From: Cerina sp048266425
Lineage (GTDB): Bacteria; Bacteroidota; Bacteroidia; Flavobacteriales; Flavobacteriaceae
NCBI GenBank assembly: GCA_048266425.1
Contig: JBLWZN010000001.1
Coordinates: 124,001-188,000 of the forward strand
Direction: 5' to 3'
Length of the DNA: 64,000 nt
The position numbers and the translations under genes are program-made. This document shows, in pieces, positions 26,824 to 36,725 of the stretch. Within the stretch, counting starts at the first letter, position 1. Every line of letters starts with the position of its first letter. A model generated the notes under the pieces. The model ran no database searches, was not told where the DNA came from, and saw nothing but the letters and a program-made list of their open reading frames with translations.

Positions 26824-29163
26824 TTAGCTAACTACAATTTCATCCGAATAAATCGCGGCGGGTTTTCCGGCATTTATGTGCCAAGAAGGCATTTTTAAGA
26901 GACTTTCGGCATGTACTTTTATATATCGGGCCGTTGTATCATTAAGTTTTGTAGAGAAAGTTTGAAACGGAATTTTAACAATATCCGGGTTTTCTGCGGG
27001 GTTTGGATTATGGGGATTGGTAATTTTTATTGGGGTACCGTATTCTTTACCATCTTCGGAAGTTGCATATATCACATATTTTGGCAGAACTAAAAGGTGC
27101 CAATTGGCCTGCGCCTGCACGTTGAGAAAGTCCATTGAAATAGATTTTATGGGCATCACTTCGCCCAGGTCAAGAACAAAATCCATGTGCACCCCTTTGT
27201 AAGCAATCCAATTAATATCCTTATCCGGGAACCTCCAGGATTCGAACGCCCCAAAAACACCATCGGTCAGGCGCTCTACACTTGCCGATCCCTCACTGGG
27301 AGTGGTGATGGGTATTATTTTCTTTTTGAAAGATATTGCTTTATCCATTTCATCCATCCTGCTGAAGATCCTCTTGAAATTTTCCGAATAATCGTCAATA
27401 GTTATGGCTCGCTCCCCTATCCTGACAATTCCCGCTTCCTTGGCGTCCTCCACAAAATGGCTTACCAGTGTTTTCATTTCCGGTTTTGGGATAACCCTAC
27501 CGCTGTTGTCGTGCTCATAAAAACTTCGGGGCAAATCGATTTGAACCTGACCGGCAATTTGGATCTCCGCGTGCATTAGAGGCAATCTGGCTACCTGGAC
27601 GCGTTTGAGAAGTAGCGGATCCTTGGCCACTGCAGCTTCGGCCTCGTCGAACAATAGGAAATATTCCTTCATCATATCTGCCGATAGGTAAGAATCCATG
27701 GCGTCGCGCGGGTCTCCAAAAATGTTCAATTTAAAATCGCTCTCGATCAAAGATTGGCGCATGGTGTCTATGTACCGCCCAATAAAAGGCCCGGCCGCCC
27801 CATAATAACCTTTTAAAAAATCATCGATGATGGCATTGGGGTCGGCCTCAGGTTCCCACATCAACTTACAGATCAAATAGGCCCTTAAGTGTGCAAATTC
27901 CCCTTTATTGCCCGTTGCCTGCATAAACAAGGCTCTCACATTATTTTTTGTATAAAATTCGATATTGGGGCCAATGGTATGAAGGTTTGGAAATGGGCTT
28001 ACCGGGTTGGCAAATTGGATGTTATAGTCCCAGATCAAAATATCCTGGCTGATCTTCCCCCAATCCTGCAGATCGCTAGTAAAGGCCGGGTCGGTATCAA
28101 AAACGGGCTTTTCGCGAGTACTTTCAATATTGCAGAGCATAATGTTTACATTGGGTTCGATGGTTATATTACTGGGCGCAGACCGCGTATACCAATAGGC
28201 CAAAGTAGATATGACCTTATCGGGGAATTCCCTGGCCACCTTGTTTACAAACCAAATTACGGAACCGCTCGGTACGCCCCCATATTTTTCATTAAGTTTT
28301 GTGCAGGGCCCGCATTGGCAATACTTATCGTTGTCGTTCTGGCTTACAGACCAATAGGTTGCTTTCGGATTTTCGGCGATTCTTTTCTTCAGTTCGGCAA
28401 CAAGCGTTTCAAAGACCTCCTCGTTCGACAGGCATAACTGGGTGACGGGATTCCGTTTGCCATTGATCAGGGAAAAATATTCTGGATGTGTCTTGCCGTA
28501 TTCTTTAGGGGAAATCAAGACCTCGAAAGTATGGACAAACATCCCCCACGTATCCCTCGAGGAAAGTTTGTGCCAATTGGAATATTTAGGGTCCTTTGCA
28601 TCGTAATAGGAAGTTGTACGGTATTTTATATACGGTACAACAACTTTATTCTTGGGAAGAACGATCTCGTTTCCTTCTGGAATTTGCACATCATCATCCG
28701 AGGTATATTTTCTGAAACCTATAGACTCCAACAAGGAATAAACCCCGTAAAGCACCCCATTTTCAGAACCTCCTGCGATTACAAAATTATTATCAAAGAC
28801 CTTAAAAACATACCCATCTTTCTTCAACTGATCAAAATTGATATCCTGGGACTTTGCGAAATCGGTCTGCCCTACATATATGGCATTTTTACCTTTGTAT
28901 TCCCTTTCCTCAACAATGGGTAAGGCAATCTTGGACATTTTGGACAAATATTGCTGGAGTTGCCTTGCTGCTTCCTTTTCCAAGGAATTGGCGTTGGCGG
29001 CAATAACAATGGCATAATCCGTACGGCCCTCTATTTTAAGTTTGTCCTTTGACATCAAGTCCCCAAGACAGCCATAATTAGGAAGAATTGCCATACCACC
29101 AAGCACAATGCCCGAGGTTTTTAAAAATTTTGACCGTGATATTCCTTTCTTAGTATTGTTCAT
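26824..29163 (-). CDS. DUF4838 protein with C-terminal discoidin-like domain
   Basis: 779 residues. The N-terminal signal resembles a Tat/lipoprotein sequence (S-K-F-L-K-T-S-G-I-V-L-G-G, then L-P-N-Y-G-C). An alpha/beta domain like the N-terminal part of GH20/GH67 enzymes follows (E-K-E-A-A-R-Q-L-Q-Q-Y-L, about 45-150). The DUF4838 domain (about 210-470) contains V-S-Q-N-D-N and the C-x-C-x-x-C cluster K-Y-C-Q-C-G-P-C, and the C-terminal about 150 residues look like an F5/8 discoidin fold. DUF4838 proteins occur in polysaccharide loci and are suspected glycosidases, but the reaction is not known to me. GH18 follows 40 bases later. Confidence 0.8.
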   Translation of the reverse strand: MNNTKKGISRSKFLKTSGIVLGGMAILPNYGCLGDLMSKDKLKIEGRTDYAIVIAANANSLEKEAARQLQQYLSKMSKIALPIVEEREYKGKNAIYVGQTDFAKSQDINFDQLKKDGYVFKVFDNNFVIAGGSENGVLYGVYSLLESIGFRKYTSDDDVQIPEGNEIVLPKNKVVVPYIKYRTTSYYDAKDPKYSNWHKLSSRDTWGMFVHTFEVLISPKEYGKTHPEYFSLINGKRNPVTQLCLSNEEVFETLVAELKKRIAENPKATYWSVSQNDNDKYCQCGPCTKLNEKYGGVPSGSVIWFVNKVAREFPDKVISTLAYWYTRSAPSNITIEPNVNIMLCNIESTREKPVFDTDPAFTSDLQDWGKISQDILIWDYNIQFANPVSPFPNLHTIGPNIEFYTKNNVRALFMQATGNKGEFAHLRAYLICKLMWEPEADPNAIIDDFLKGYYGAAGPFIGRYIDTMRQSLIESDFKLNIFGDPRDAMDSYLSADMMKEYFLLFDEAEAAVAKDPLLLKRVQVARLPLMHAEIQIAGQVQIDLPRSFYEHDNSGRVIPKPEMKTLVSHFVEDAKEAGIVRIGERAITIDDYSENFKRIFSRMDEMDKAISFKKKIIPITTPSEGSASVERLTDGVFGAFESWRFPDKDINWIAYKGVHMDFVLDLGEVMPIKSISMDFLNVQAQANWHLLVLPKYVIYATSEDGKEYGTPIKITNPHNPNPAENPDIVKIPFQTFSTKLNDTTARYIKVHAESLLKMPSWHINAGKPAAIYSDEIVVS

Positions 29164-29616
29164 GGTTCCGCGCGTTTTTATTGGACAATGTTCTTTAGCA
29201 CATAAAAAATGGCTAGAAACCCAATTGATCTTACCTTGGCCCCCAAGGGAATAATTGAATTTTCTAAATTCTTGCCAACTTGAAGCGGTTGAAATTTTTA
29301 TTTAAACCATTATATCAACGTTAAATCAAATTGGACCCTACAATATACTACTATAATTGGATAAAATGTTTTTCCAGGATAACCTGTCCGAATATGACAT
29401 TTCTATGGCATCCATGGCAAATGTTTCCATAGCGGAGAACGAGAAAATTGCGTATTGGATTCAGACTTTGTCAGTGTAAACCCAAGTTTGCATTTTTTCT
29501 GAATACACCACATGTTTCCTATGGGTCACCGAATCATCATTTGGGTGGGGTCTTAGGAGCCTAAAAAGGTAGGCCCCGGATTATCTGGGATCGATCAATA
29601 GGTTGGTCTAGTGCCG
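29164..29616. other. Intergenic region, no gene seen
   Basis: About 450 bases between the DUF4838 gene and phosphofructokinase. I see no convincing open frame, tRNA or strong hairpin. It should hold the promoter of the DUF4838-GH18 unit and the end of the pfk transcript. Confidence 0.5.
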
Positions 29617-30939
29617 TTATTGCATAGAAAACGGCTGTCCCGTGCTCTGGAGGGCGGCAAACCAAAGCTCCCCTGCCAAATTTATCTTTTTTCTTTTGTT
29701 CACGACCTTGGGGATGGGAAGGTAAACAAACCGGTTGTTGAGCCTGGCCACTACAAATCGGGTCTTTCCAGCCATGGCGCCGTGTACGGCGTGGTAGGCC
29801 AATCTATTGCAAAAAAGACTGTCATTGGCATTCGCCGCGGCACTTCTAATGATATAGCTGGGATCAATGTATTTAATGGTTGTCCTAATGGAGGCGGAGT
29901 CACAGTATTCCTTTATCTTATCCTTCAATAGAAGGCCGATGTCCTTGTGTTTTATATTTCCGGAGGCATCGGTCACGATCTTTTCCATGTCGAATAAATG
30001 TTGTCCGGCTCCTTCGGCCACAACGATGACTGCATGCTTTTTTAGCTCCAGTCGCTTTCTTAACGCTTCCAAAAAGCCGTTTTTACCGTAAAGGTCGAAG
30101 GTCAATTCCGGGATCAATACAAAATTGACGACCGGCATCGATATCGCAGCAGAAGCCGCGATAAAACCGCTATCCCTTCCCATTAGTTTCACAATGGATA
30201 TACCATTGTACGCCCCGGTGGCCTCATTATGGGCATCCCGGATAATAGGGGTGGCCACATCAAAGGCCGTTTCGAAACCAAATGATTTATCGATAAGATC
30301 TATGTCGTTGTCAATGGTCTTGGGGATTCCTATTGCCGCAATTTTCAAATTTCGTTTTTCAATTTCGATTCCGATGGCATCAGCACCCTTTAGGGTGCCG
30401 TCCCCCCCAATGGTAAACAAGATATCAATTTTGTTTGTCACGAGGGTATTGACCATTTCAGGCACTGATTGTTCACCCCGGGATGAACCCAATATCGTCC
30501 CCCCAAATTCATGGATGTCCTTAACTTTGTCCGGAGTTAGTTCCCTAAATCCGTGGCCGAATTTGGGTACCAAGCCTTCATATCCATAAGGGATTCCGAT
30601 AATTCTTTTGATTCCGTAAAAATAATGTAAGGCCATAACAAGACTGCGAATGACGTTGTTGATACCGGGACAAAGTCCCCCACAGGTTACAATGGCGGCA
30701 GTAGTATTCTCAGGGTCGAAGTACAGTTGTTTACGTGGACCGGCAATTTCCAGATTAGCGGGCTGCTTATGGTTTTCAACGCAGTCATTGAAACCTTTCA
30801 AGGAAATATCGGCCAAAACCCTGTCCTTTTCCTCGATAAATCTATAGATTTTATCACCAGTCATTTCGCTTAAATGGATAGGGGATGGTACCAATGCTTC
30901 ACCGAGCATCCTAATGTCAAAGCTTTTTTCTGGATTCAC
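29617..30939 (-). CDS. ATP-dependent 6-phosphofructokinase (group II/TP0108-like)
   Basis: Glycolytic kinase converting fructose 6-phosphate to fructose 1,6-bisphosphate. At 440 residues it is longer than E. coli PfkA and fits the subgroup related to pyrophosphate-dependent enzymes. The motifs are C-G-G-L-C-P-G-I-N-N, I-G-G-D-G-T (178-182), P-K-T-I-D-N-D (206-212) and M-G-R-D-S-G-F. The G-G-D-G-T form, not G-G-D-D-S, points to ATP rather than pyrophosphate. The listed start is GTG; an ATG ten codons later (ending at 30909) is an alternative. It stands alone on the minus strand. Confidence 0.9.
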   Translation of the reverse strand: MNPEKSFDIRMLGEALVPSPIHLSEMTGDKIYRFIEEKDRVLADISLKGFNDCVENHKQPANLEIAGPRKQLYFDPENTTAAIVTCGGLCPGINNVIRSLVMALHYFYGIKRIIGIPYGYEGLVPKFGHGFRELTPDKVKDIHEFGGTILGSSRGEQSVPEMVNTLVTNKIDILFTIGGDGTLKGADAIGIEIEKRNLKIAAIGIPKTIDNDIDLIDKSFGFETAFDVATPIIRDAHNEATGAYNGISIVKLMGRDSGFIAASAAISMPVVNFVLIPELTFDLYGKNGFLEALRKRLELKKHAVIVVAEGAGQHLFDMEKIVTDASGNIKHKDIGLLLKDKIKEYCDSASIRTTIKYIDPSYIIRSAAANANDSLFCNRLAYHAVHGAMAGKTRFVVARLNNRFVYLPIPKVVNKRKKINLAGELWFAALQSTGQPFSMQ

Positions 30940-31427
30940 TTGGTTGTTAATTTTAAGAATTGTTTGAACTTGAAAATTAGTGTATTGAAAGATATCATTG
31001 TTTGCTTAATGAGTCCAAAATCGGACAGTTTTTGTCCAATTGACGGGCCGTTTTGGGCTGCATAGCCCCTAAGCGAAGGAGCTACTTTGGAAAAGGGGCA
31101 ATTTTTTAGCTAATTTAATAAGATTACACGATTTCATTTAATAAAAGATGATAAACGTACTTTTAATGATGACTTTAAAAAAAGGACAATATGTTTTATA
31201 CGAAGTTGAAAATAGATTTTTAAGCCTCCCACCTAAGCTATTTTATAAAACGGGACCCAATTGCATCTATGGATTCGTTCAGTACTAAGATAAAAGTCTT
31301 AATGGCTCCATTTAGGGTAGTTGGGAACGTGGAATTCTTACTATAAGGATTGACCACAATATTTGCATAAACAAAACAATTGGGCATGATCCATAATTAT
31401 TCTGTACATATGTTGTACAGTGAAAAT
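30940..31427. other. Intergenic region upstream of phosphofructokinase
   Basis: About 490 A/T-rich bases between pfk and the tRNA-Met region. No open frame or RNA gene that I recognise. It should hold the pfk promoter. Confidence 0.5.
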
Positions 31428-31432
31428 AAAAA

Positions 31433-31458
31433 AAGGGTCTCAATCTCTTGAAACCCTT
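31433..31458 (-). terminator. Terminator after a tRNA-fMet 3'-end fragment
   Basis: Stem AAGGGT-c-TCAA / TTGA-a-ACCCTT with a four-base loop, followed on the minus strand by TTTTTTTATTTT. It lies just after a 16-base copy of the tRNA-fMet 3' end (31466-31481) and has the same size and loop as the real tRNA terminator at 31612-31637. Confidence 0.8.
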
Positions 31459-31465
31459 GTCTTTA

Positions 31466-31481
31466 CTAGTAGCGGGAACTG
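31466..31481 (-). repeat. Duplicated 3' end of the initiator tRNA gene
   Basis: Sixteen bases identical to 31639-31654, covering the last 12 bases of the tRNA-fMet gene and the 4 bases after it. A separate terminator follows. It looks like what is left of a second tRNA copy. Confidence 0.7.
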
Positions 31482-31611
31482 TATTCTTTCCTTCGTTACA
31501 CTACGGAAAGGGCCTTGGGGTGGCTTTACTAAGAAAACCTTGGTCGCTTTGCGCCCTATTTTTTTGTTTCTTTCCAAAGCTAATGCGAGCATTGCTTTTT
31601 CACCAAACAAA

Positions 31612-31637
31612 AAAACCAGCTATCTCTAGCTGGTTTT
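31612..31637 (-). terminator. Terminator of the initiator tRNA gene
   Basis: A perfect 11-base stem AAAACCAGCTA / TAGCTGGTTTT with a four-base loop, followed on the minus strand by a run of T. It begins six bases after the tRNA 3' end. Confidence 0.85.
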
Positions 31638-31642
31638 CCTAG

Positions 31643-31715
<73 letters not shown>

Positions 31716-31783
31716 ATGTATGTTGTTTGATGATACATAATCATCAAAATTCCGTTATTTCAAATGGAGACTGTCATTTGGTT

Positions 31784-31801
31784 CCTGAGCGAAGCCGAAG
31801 G
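31784..31801. repeat. Short dispersed repeat of the CCTGAGCGAAGCCGAAGG type
   Basis: An 18-base sequence of a kind seen widely in intergenic DNA of Bacteroidota. Here it abuts the truncated tRNA 5' fragment at 31803-31821. It creates spurious open frames with a P-E-R-S-R-R-type translation. Confidence 0.55.
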
Positions 31802-31802
31802 A

Positions 31803-31821
31803 CTATCCCGCGATGTATGTT
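31803..31821 (-). repeat. Duplicated 5' end of the initiator tRNA gene
   Basis: Nineteen bases identical to 31706-31724: nine leader bases plus the first ten bases of tRNA-fMet. After the match the sequence runs straight into the dispersed repeat at 31784-31801. It is probably the remnant of an upstream tRNA copy. Confidence 0.7.
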
Positions 31822-32009
31822 CAATGTGCCAGGGTGGCACTGTCATTTACACTTTCAATTGCAAAGAATAATATATATCCTCTTGCGTTTAGGACTGCAA
31901 AGATACGATGGATTTTTAGATCTATCAACACTTATCCAAAGAATTATTTTTTTGCTATCGTTCCTTTCAAAAGTTAATTATTCCATACCTTGGAGCCTTT
32001 ACGAATTTT

Positions 32010-33377
32010 ATGGAGGTTATAAATGATTTTTTGGCGGCCCTATTGCCGTATACCGAGTGGGTGATGCTTTTTTTGATTATAGGTGGGGGTTTGTTTTTGG
32101 TGTTTTATTCCAAGTTGCTCCCTTATCGCTATTTTAAACACGCCATCGCGATTACCGCAGGTAAATATGATAATCCCGATGATCCTGGCGAGGTAAGCCA
32201 TTTGCAGGCACTTTCTTCGGCAGTGGCCGCCACCGTGGGTCTGGGAAATATTTCCGGGGTTGCCATTGCGATCTATATGGGAGGGCCGGGCGTTGTCTTT
32301 TGGATCTGGGTCACGGCATTGGTCGGCATGGGTATCAAATTTTATTCCTGTAGTCTGGCCATTATGTTCAGGGGACAGGATAGTGATGGGGCATTGCAGG
32401 GAGGTCCCATGTATTATATTACCAAAGGAATCGGACCCAAGGCTAGGCCTTTAGCGGTATTTTTCTGTATTGCGGGCTTATTTGGTGTGCTTCCCGCTTT
32501 TACGACGAATCAATTTGTACAAACCATTATGGGCGTGGTACGGCCCGATGAGAACATTGCCTTGTTGGGTGAATTCAATTGGAAACTTGGAATCGGGATT
32601 GTACTATCAGTCCTAACTTCCTTTGTTATCTTTGGTGGATTGAAGAAGATTGCCAAGGTAGCCACTGCTATTGTGCCGTTTATGGTGCTCCTTTACCTGT
32701 TCGCGGTTATTTTTATAATGTTAATGAACTTAGGCCAGATTTGGCCTTCCCTAAAATTAATTTTTCTCGAAGCGTTTAATTTTAAGACAGCGGTCCAAGG
32801 CGGATTGTGGGGTCTGATCATTATAGGGATACGAAGGGCCGTATTCTCCAATGAATCGGGCGTGGGAAGTGCCCCTATGTATCATGGCCAGTCCAAAACT
32901 ACGGAACCTATCCAAGAAGGATTGGTTGCCATGTTGGGGCCTTTTATAGATACCATTGTTGTTTGCAGTCTCACCGCCATCGTCATAATTGTCAGCGGTG
33001 CCTATTTGGATGCCGAGCACAATGGCATTGTGATGACCCTTCTGGCTTTTGAACGATCTCTATTTGGGTTGGGCGATATATTGCTTATGGTCATTGTATC
33101 GGCCTTTGCGCTTTCCACTTTGTTTACCTATTCCTATTATGGTACCAAATGTTTGTCATTTTTAACGAACGCTAAAATCGGCGGCTATTACAACTTCATT
33201 TATATACTAAGTATTACCTTTGCTGCCGTAGCTTCCGTAGAATTGGTCGTCAATTTAATCGATCTCTCCTTTGCCCTCATGGTGATTCCCAACATGATCG
33301 CGGTGCTCTATTTGGCCCCTAAGGTAAACCAAGCTATGAAAATTTATATTACAAAACTTAAGGATGGAAAATCATAG
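32010..33377 (+). CDS. Alanine/glycine:cation symporter (AGCS family)
   Basis: Inner-membrane sodium- or proton-coupled amino-acid transporter, 455 residues with about 11 hydrophobic segments. AGCS signature blocks are present: S-S-A-V-A-A-T-V-G-L-G-N-I-S-G-V-A, where the G-x-G-N-I-x-G stretch lines the substrate site, and L-Q-G-G-P-M-Y-Y-I and R-R-A-V-F-S-N-E-S-G-V-G-S-A-P. Alanine and glycine are the usual substrates. The gene overlaps era by 14 bases, so it is transcribed with the GTPase genes. An A/T-rich leader with GGAGG stands before the ATG. Confidence 0.93.
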   Translation: MEVINDFLAALLPYTEWVMLFLIIGGGLFLVFYSKLLPYRYFKHAIAITAGKYDNPDDPGEVSHLQALSSAVAATVGLGNISGVAIAIYMGGPGVVFWIWVTALVGMGIKFYSCSLAIMFRGQDSDGALQGGPMYYITKGIGPKARPLAVFFCIAGLFGVLPAFTTNQFVQTIMGVVRPDENIALLGEFNWKLGIGIVLSVLTSFVIFGGLKKIAKVATAIVPFMVLLYLFAVIFIMLMNLGQIWPSLKLIFLEAFNFKTAVQGGLWGLIIIGIRRAVFSNESGVGSAPMYHGQSKTTEPIQEGLVAMLGPFIDTIVVCSLTAIVIIVSGAYLDAEHNGIVMTLLAFERSLFGLGDILLMVIVSAFALSTLFTYSYYGTKCLSFLTNAKIGGYYNFIYILSITFAAVASVELVVNLIDLSFALMVIPNMIAVLYLAPKVNQAMKIYITKLKDGKS

Positions 33378-34251
33378 GGCAGGATTCGTAAATATTATAG
33401 GCAACCCCAATGTGGGCAAGTCTACCCTTATGAATGCATTTGTCGGGGAAAAATTGTCCATTATCACTTCCAAGGCACAGACTACGAGGCATCGGATTCT
33501 GGGTATCGTCAATGGGGACGATTTTCAAATGATTCTGTCGGATACCCCTGGTATTATAAAACCTGCTTATGAACTTCAATCTTCAATGATGGACTTCGTG
33601 AAGTCGGCCTTTGAAGATGCCGATGTATTGATTTATATGGTGGAAATAGGGGAGAAGGCACTAAAGGATGAAAGCTTTTTCCTAAAGATAAAAAACAGTA
33701 CCATGCCGGTGCTCCTATTGTTGAATAAAATTGACCTATCGGAACAGACGGTTTTAGAGGATCAGGTTCAGTATTGGCAAGAACAGCTGCCCAATGCGGA
33801 AATACATCCCATTTCGGCATTACAGAATTTCAATATCAAGGAAGTTTTTAACAGGATTTTGGAATTATTGCCCGAATCCCCGCCCTATTACCCCAAGGAT
33901 CAGTTGACCGATAGGCCGGAACGCTTTTTTGTGAACGAGACCATTCGGGAAAAAATTCTTCAACATTACAAAAAAGAAATACCCTATGCTGTTGAAATTG
34001 AAACGGAGGAGTTTATTGAGGACGAGGACATTGTTAGGATGCGCTCCGTAATTATGGTGGAGCGAGATTCCCAGAAGGGGATTATCATCGGGCATAAAGG
34101 GAATGCGTTAAAGAGGGTAGGGGTAGAAGCGCGTAAAGACCTTGAGAAATTCTTTGACAAACAAGTGCATATCGAACTTTATGTAAAAGTGAACAAGAAT
34201 TGGCGCAATGACCCCAAACAATTAAAGCGCTTTGGTTATAATTCAAACTAA
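33364..34251 (+). CDS. era: GTPase Era
   Basis: 295 residues, the usual size. Era binds GTP and the 3' end of 16S rRNA and helps 30S subunit assembly. The GTPase domain shows G1 G-N-P-N-V-G-K-S-T, the switch region with T-T-R-H-R-I-L-G-I, G3 D-T-P-G-I and G4 N-K-I-D. The C-terminal KH domain contains G-I-I-I-G-H-K-G-N-A-L-K-R-V-G, which contacts rRNA. The ATG lies inside the end of the symporter gene (14-base overlap), and der follows 88 bases later, placing two ribosome-assembly GTPases together. Confidence 0.97.
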   Translation: MENHRAGFVNIIGNPNVGKSTLMNAFVGEKLSIITSKAQTTRHRILGIVNGDDFQMILSDTPGIIKPAYELQSSMMDFVKSAFEDADVLIYMVEIGEKALKDESFFLKIKNSTMPVLLLLNKIDLSEQTVLEDQVQYWQEQLPNAEIHPISALQNFNIKEVFNRILELLPESPPYYPKDQLTDRPERFFVNETIREKILQHYKKEIPYAVEIETEEFIEDEDIVRMRSVIMVERDSQKGIIIGHKGNALKRVGVEARKDLEKFFDKQVHIELYVKVNKNWRNDPKQLKRFGYNSN

Positions 34252-34339
34252 CTTTAAACTTCCCCAAGTCAGAATTCAAAATAAACCCATAACCACGTAA
34301 TCTTAGAAAAGAACTACCTTTGCGCCATAAAAATTAAGT

Positions 34340-35644
34340 ATGAGTGCTATAGTAGCCATTGTAGGGAGGCCCAATGTAGGGAAATCCACACTTTTTAACC
34401 GTATGATTCAAAGACGGGAAGCCATTGTGGACGCGGTTAGCGGAGTAACCCGCGACCGTCATTATGGCAAAAGTGATTGGAACGGAAAGGAGTTTTCCTT
34501 GATCGATACGGGAGGCTATGTTTTGGGAAGCGAGGATATTTTTGAAAAGGAGATCGATAAACAAGTTGAGCTTGCCATAGCCGAGGCGGATGCCATCATT
34601 TTTATGGTCGATGTGGAATCGGGGGTAACCGGAATGGACGAGGATGTAGCCAAATTGCTGCGCAGGACTTCCAAACCGGTTTTCCTAGCGGTAAATAAGG
34701 TAGATAATGCCCAGAGAAACGAAGATGCGGTCGAATTTTATGCCCTAGGCCTCGGGGATTATTATTCACTTTCCAGTATCAACGGTAGTGGTACGGGCGA
34801 GCTGTTGGACGAATTGGTGAAGGTGCTTCCGGAATCGGAAAAGTCTGAGGAGGAACTGCCACGTTTTGCAGTGGTAGGACGGCCCAATGCCGGTAAATCT
34901 TCCTTTATAAATGCCTTGATCGGGGAAGATCGATATATTGTAACCGATATTGCGGGAACAACAAGGGATAGTATTGATACGAAGTACAATCGCTTCGGAT
35001 TTGAGTTTAATCTGGTGGATACCGCAGGTATCCGTCGCAAGGCCAAAGTGAAGGAAGATTTGGAATTTTATTCCGTTATGCGCGCCGTCCGTGCCATAGA
35101 ACATTCGGATGTCTGTTTGCTGCTTTTGGACGCTACCCGGGGTTTTGATGGCCAGGTCGAGAATATTTTTTGGCTCGCACAGCGAAATAATAAGGGTATC
35201 GTAATCTTGGTAAATAAATGGGATTTGGTAGAGGATAAGGAGACCAATACTATTAAGCACTACACCCAGAAAATTAAGGAAGCCATTGAACCCTTCACGG
35301 ACGTTCCGATTATATTTATGTCGGTACTTGAAAAACAGCGAATCTACAAGGCTATTGAAACTGCTGTTGCCGTATACGAAAATAGGTCCAAAAAGATTCC
35401 TACCCGTAAATTCAATGATATAATGCTTCCCCTAATAGAGGCCTATCCGCCACCGGCATATAAAGGGAAGTATGTGAAAATTAAATTTTGCACCCAGCTC
35501 CCAACCCCTTATCCGCAATTTGCATTCTTTTGCAATCTGCCACAATACGTGAGAGAACCGTACAAGAGGTATTTGGAGAATAAGATTCGGGAAGAATTCG
35601 ATTTTACCGGGGTTCCCATTACCATATTTATGCGGAAAAAATAA
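34340..35644 (+). CDS. der: GTPase Der (EngA)
   Basis: 434 residues with two GTPase domains in tandem, which is unique to Der, needed for 50S subunit assembly. Domain 1 has G-R-P-N-V-G-K-S-T and D-T-G-G, and N-K-V-D. Domain 2 (from about residue 178) has G-R-P-N-A-G-K-S-S, D-T-A-G-I-R and N-K-W-D. The C-terminal KH-like domain (about 350-434) ends with I-F-M-R-K-K. It is the third gene of the plus-strand unit, with a typical A/T-rich leader before the ATG. Confidence 0.97.
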   Translation: MSAIVAIVGRPNVGKSTLFNRMIQRREAIVDAVSGVTRDRHYGKSDWNGKEFSLIDTGGYVLGSEDIFEKEIDKQVELAIAEADAIIFMVDVESGVTGMDEDVAKLLRRTSKPVFLAVNKVDNAQRNEDAVEFYALGLGDYYSLSSINGSGTGELLDELVKVLPESEKSEEELPRFAVVGRPNAGKSSFINALIGEDRYIVTDIAGTTRDSIDTKYNRFGFEFNLVDTAGIRRKAKVKEDLEFYSVMRAVRAIEHSDVCLLLLDATRGFDGQVENIFWLAQRNNKGIVILVNKWDLVEDKETNTIKHYTQKIKEAIEPFTDVPIIFMSVLEKQRIYKAIETAVAVYENRSKKIPTRKFNDIMLPLIEAYPPPAYKGKYVKIKFCTQLPTPYPQFAFFCNLPQYVREPYKRYLENKIREEFDFTGVPITIFMRKK

Positions 35645-35679
35645 TATTATTAAGTATATTTGGGAATATTAATCTTTAG

Positions 35680-36570
35680 ATGGTTATGGTGGCAATTAAG
35701 GATTTAGCGGATTATCACCAACAGATTTACAAATTTTTTAAACAACCCCAGTCCCCCGAGGAATGGGAACAATACAAACTTACCCAAGAGCAAATAGAGT
35801 TCTACCATGAATATGGGCATCTGTCCGGGATCAAACTTTTAGAAGATTGGCAGGTGGAGGAACTTAACAAGGAACTGGCGGAGATTGTGGACCCAACACA
35901 TCCTGCCCACCATTTATTCTATGAGTTCCATAGCAACGAATCTATAGACCCCAATACCACTTTGTTCCATTCCCTGGGACATTGGCGGATCACCAATGGT
36001 TTTCATGACGTGCTTTTCAATCCTGCATTTGTTATGGCTTCCAGTCAATTGTTGAACGGCAAGTCGGTACGTTTTTGGCACGACCAGCTATTTTGTAAGC
36101 CTGCCTATCATGGGGGTGTTGTTGCCTGGCATCAAGATTATTCCTATTGGACGCGTACCACTGCCATGCAGCACCTAACCTGTTGGACGGGTCTGGACGA
36201 TGCCACCACCGAAAATGGCTGTTTGTATTATGTGCCCAAAAGCCATAAATGGGGACTTTTGGACAAACCGGAGCTGGCTGGGGATATGGAGGGGCTGATG
36301 GAATTCCTTACCGACGAGCAAAAGTCACAGTTTAAACCTATTCCAATAGAACTGAAAAAAGGATATGCCACATTTCACCATCCCTTGATGGTCCACGGAT
36401 CCTATGCCAACAAATCCGCCAACAGCCGACGGGCCTTTGTCCTAAATGTCTTTGCCGACGGCACTATTAGCAATACCGATGACGAACTACTCCGCGGGGT
36501 GCCGATCATCAAAAAGGGGCAAAAAATGGAAGGAAAGTTTTTTCCTTTAATATTTGAAGCTAGGAAATAG
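35680..36570 (+). CDS. Phytanoyl-CoA dioxygenase (PhyH)-family oxygenase
   Basis: Predicted soluble Fe(II)/2-oxoglutarate oxygenase, 296 residues. The iron triad is His151 and Asp153 in W-H-Q-D-Y-S-Y-W and His239 in H-H-P-L-M-V-H-G-S. Arg250/251 (N-S-R-R-A-F-V-L-N) would bind 2-oxoglutarate. It is longer than the other PhyH protein here (9367-10095) by an N-terminal helical part, and the two differ enough to have different substrates. It starts 35 bases after der. The first ATG is used, and one two codons later is possible. No partner gene hints at the substrate. Confidence 0.87.
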   Translation: MVMVAIKDLADYHQQIYKFFKQPQSPEEWEQYKLTQEQIEFYHEYGHLSGIKLLEDWQVEELNKELAEIVDPTHPAHHLFYEFHSNESIDPNTTLFHSLGHWRITNGFHDVLFNPAFVMASSQLLNGKSVRFWHDQLFCKPAYHGGVVAWHQDYSYWTRTTAMQHLTCWTGLDDATTENGCLYYVPKSHKWGLLDKPELAGDMEGLMEFLTDEQKSQFKPIPIELKKGYATFHHPLMVHGSYANKSANSRRAFVLNVFADGTISNTDDELLRGVPIIKKGQKMEGKFFPLIFEARK

Positions 36571-36725
36571 ACCACGTTCTCTTTAGGGCTCGGAAGGGTT
36601 AGGGCGTTTTCAAAACATTGGCAAGCCCAAAACAGTATTAGGCTATTTTAATATCCGATCTAAATGGATAATCCTACTTTCAAACCTCGTAAGTCTAACC
36701 TCGTATTTCAATCTTAGTATTTAAT

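Noticed and set aside
31727..32026. A 99-codon plus-strand frame upstream of the amino-acid symporter.
   Set aside because: It consists of tRNA leader copies and a dispersed repeat and ends inside the symporter gene; no protein family fits.
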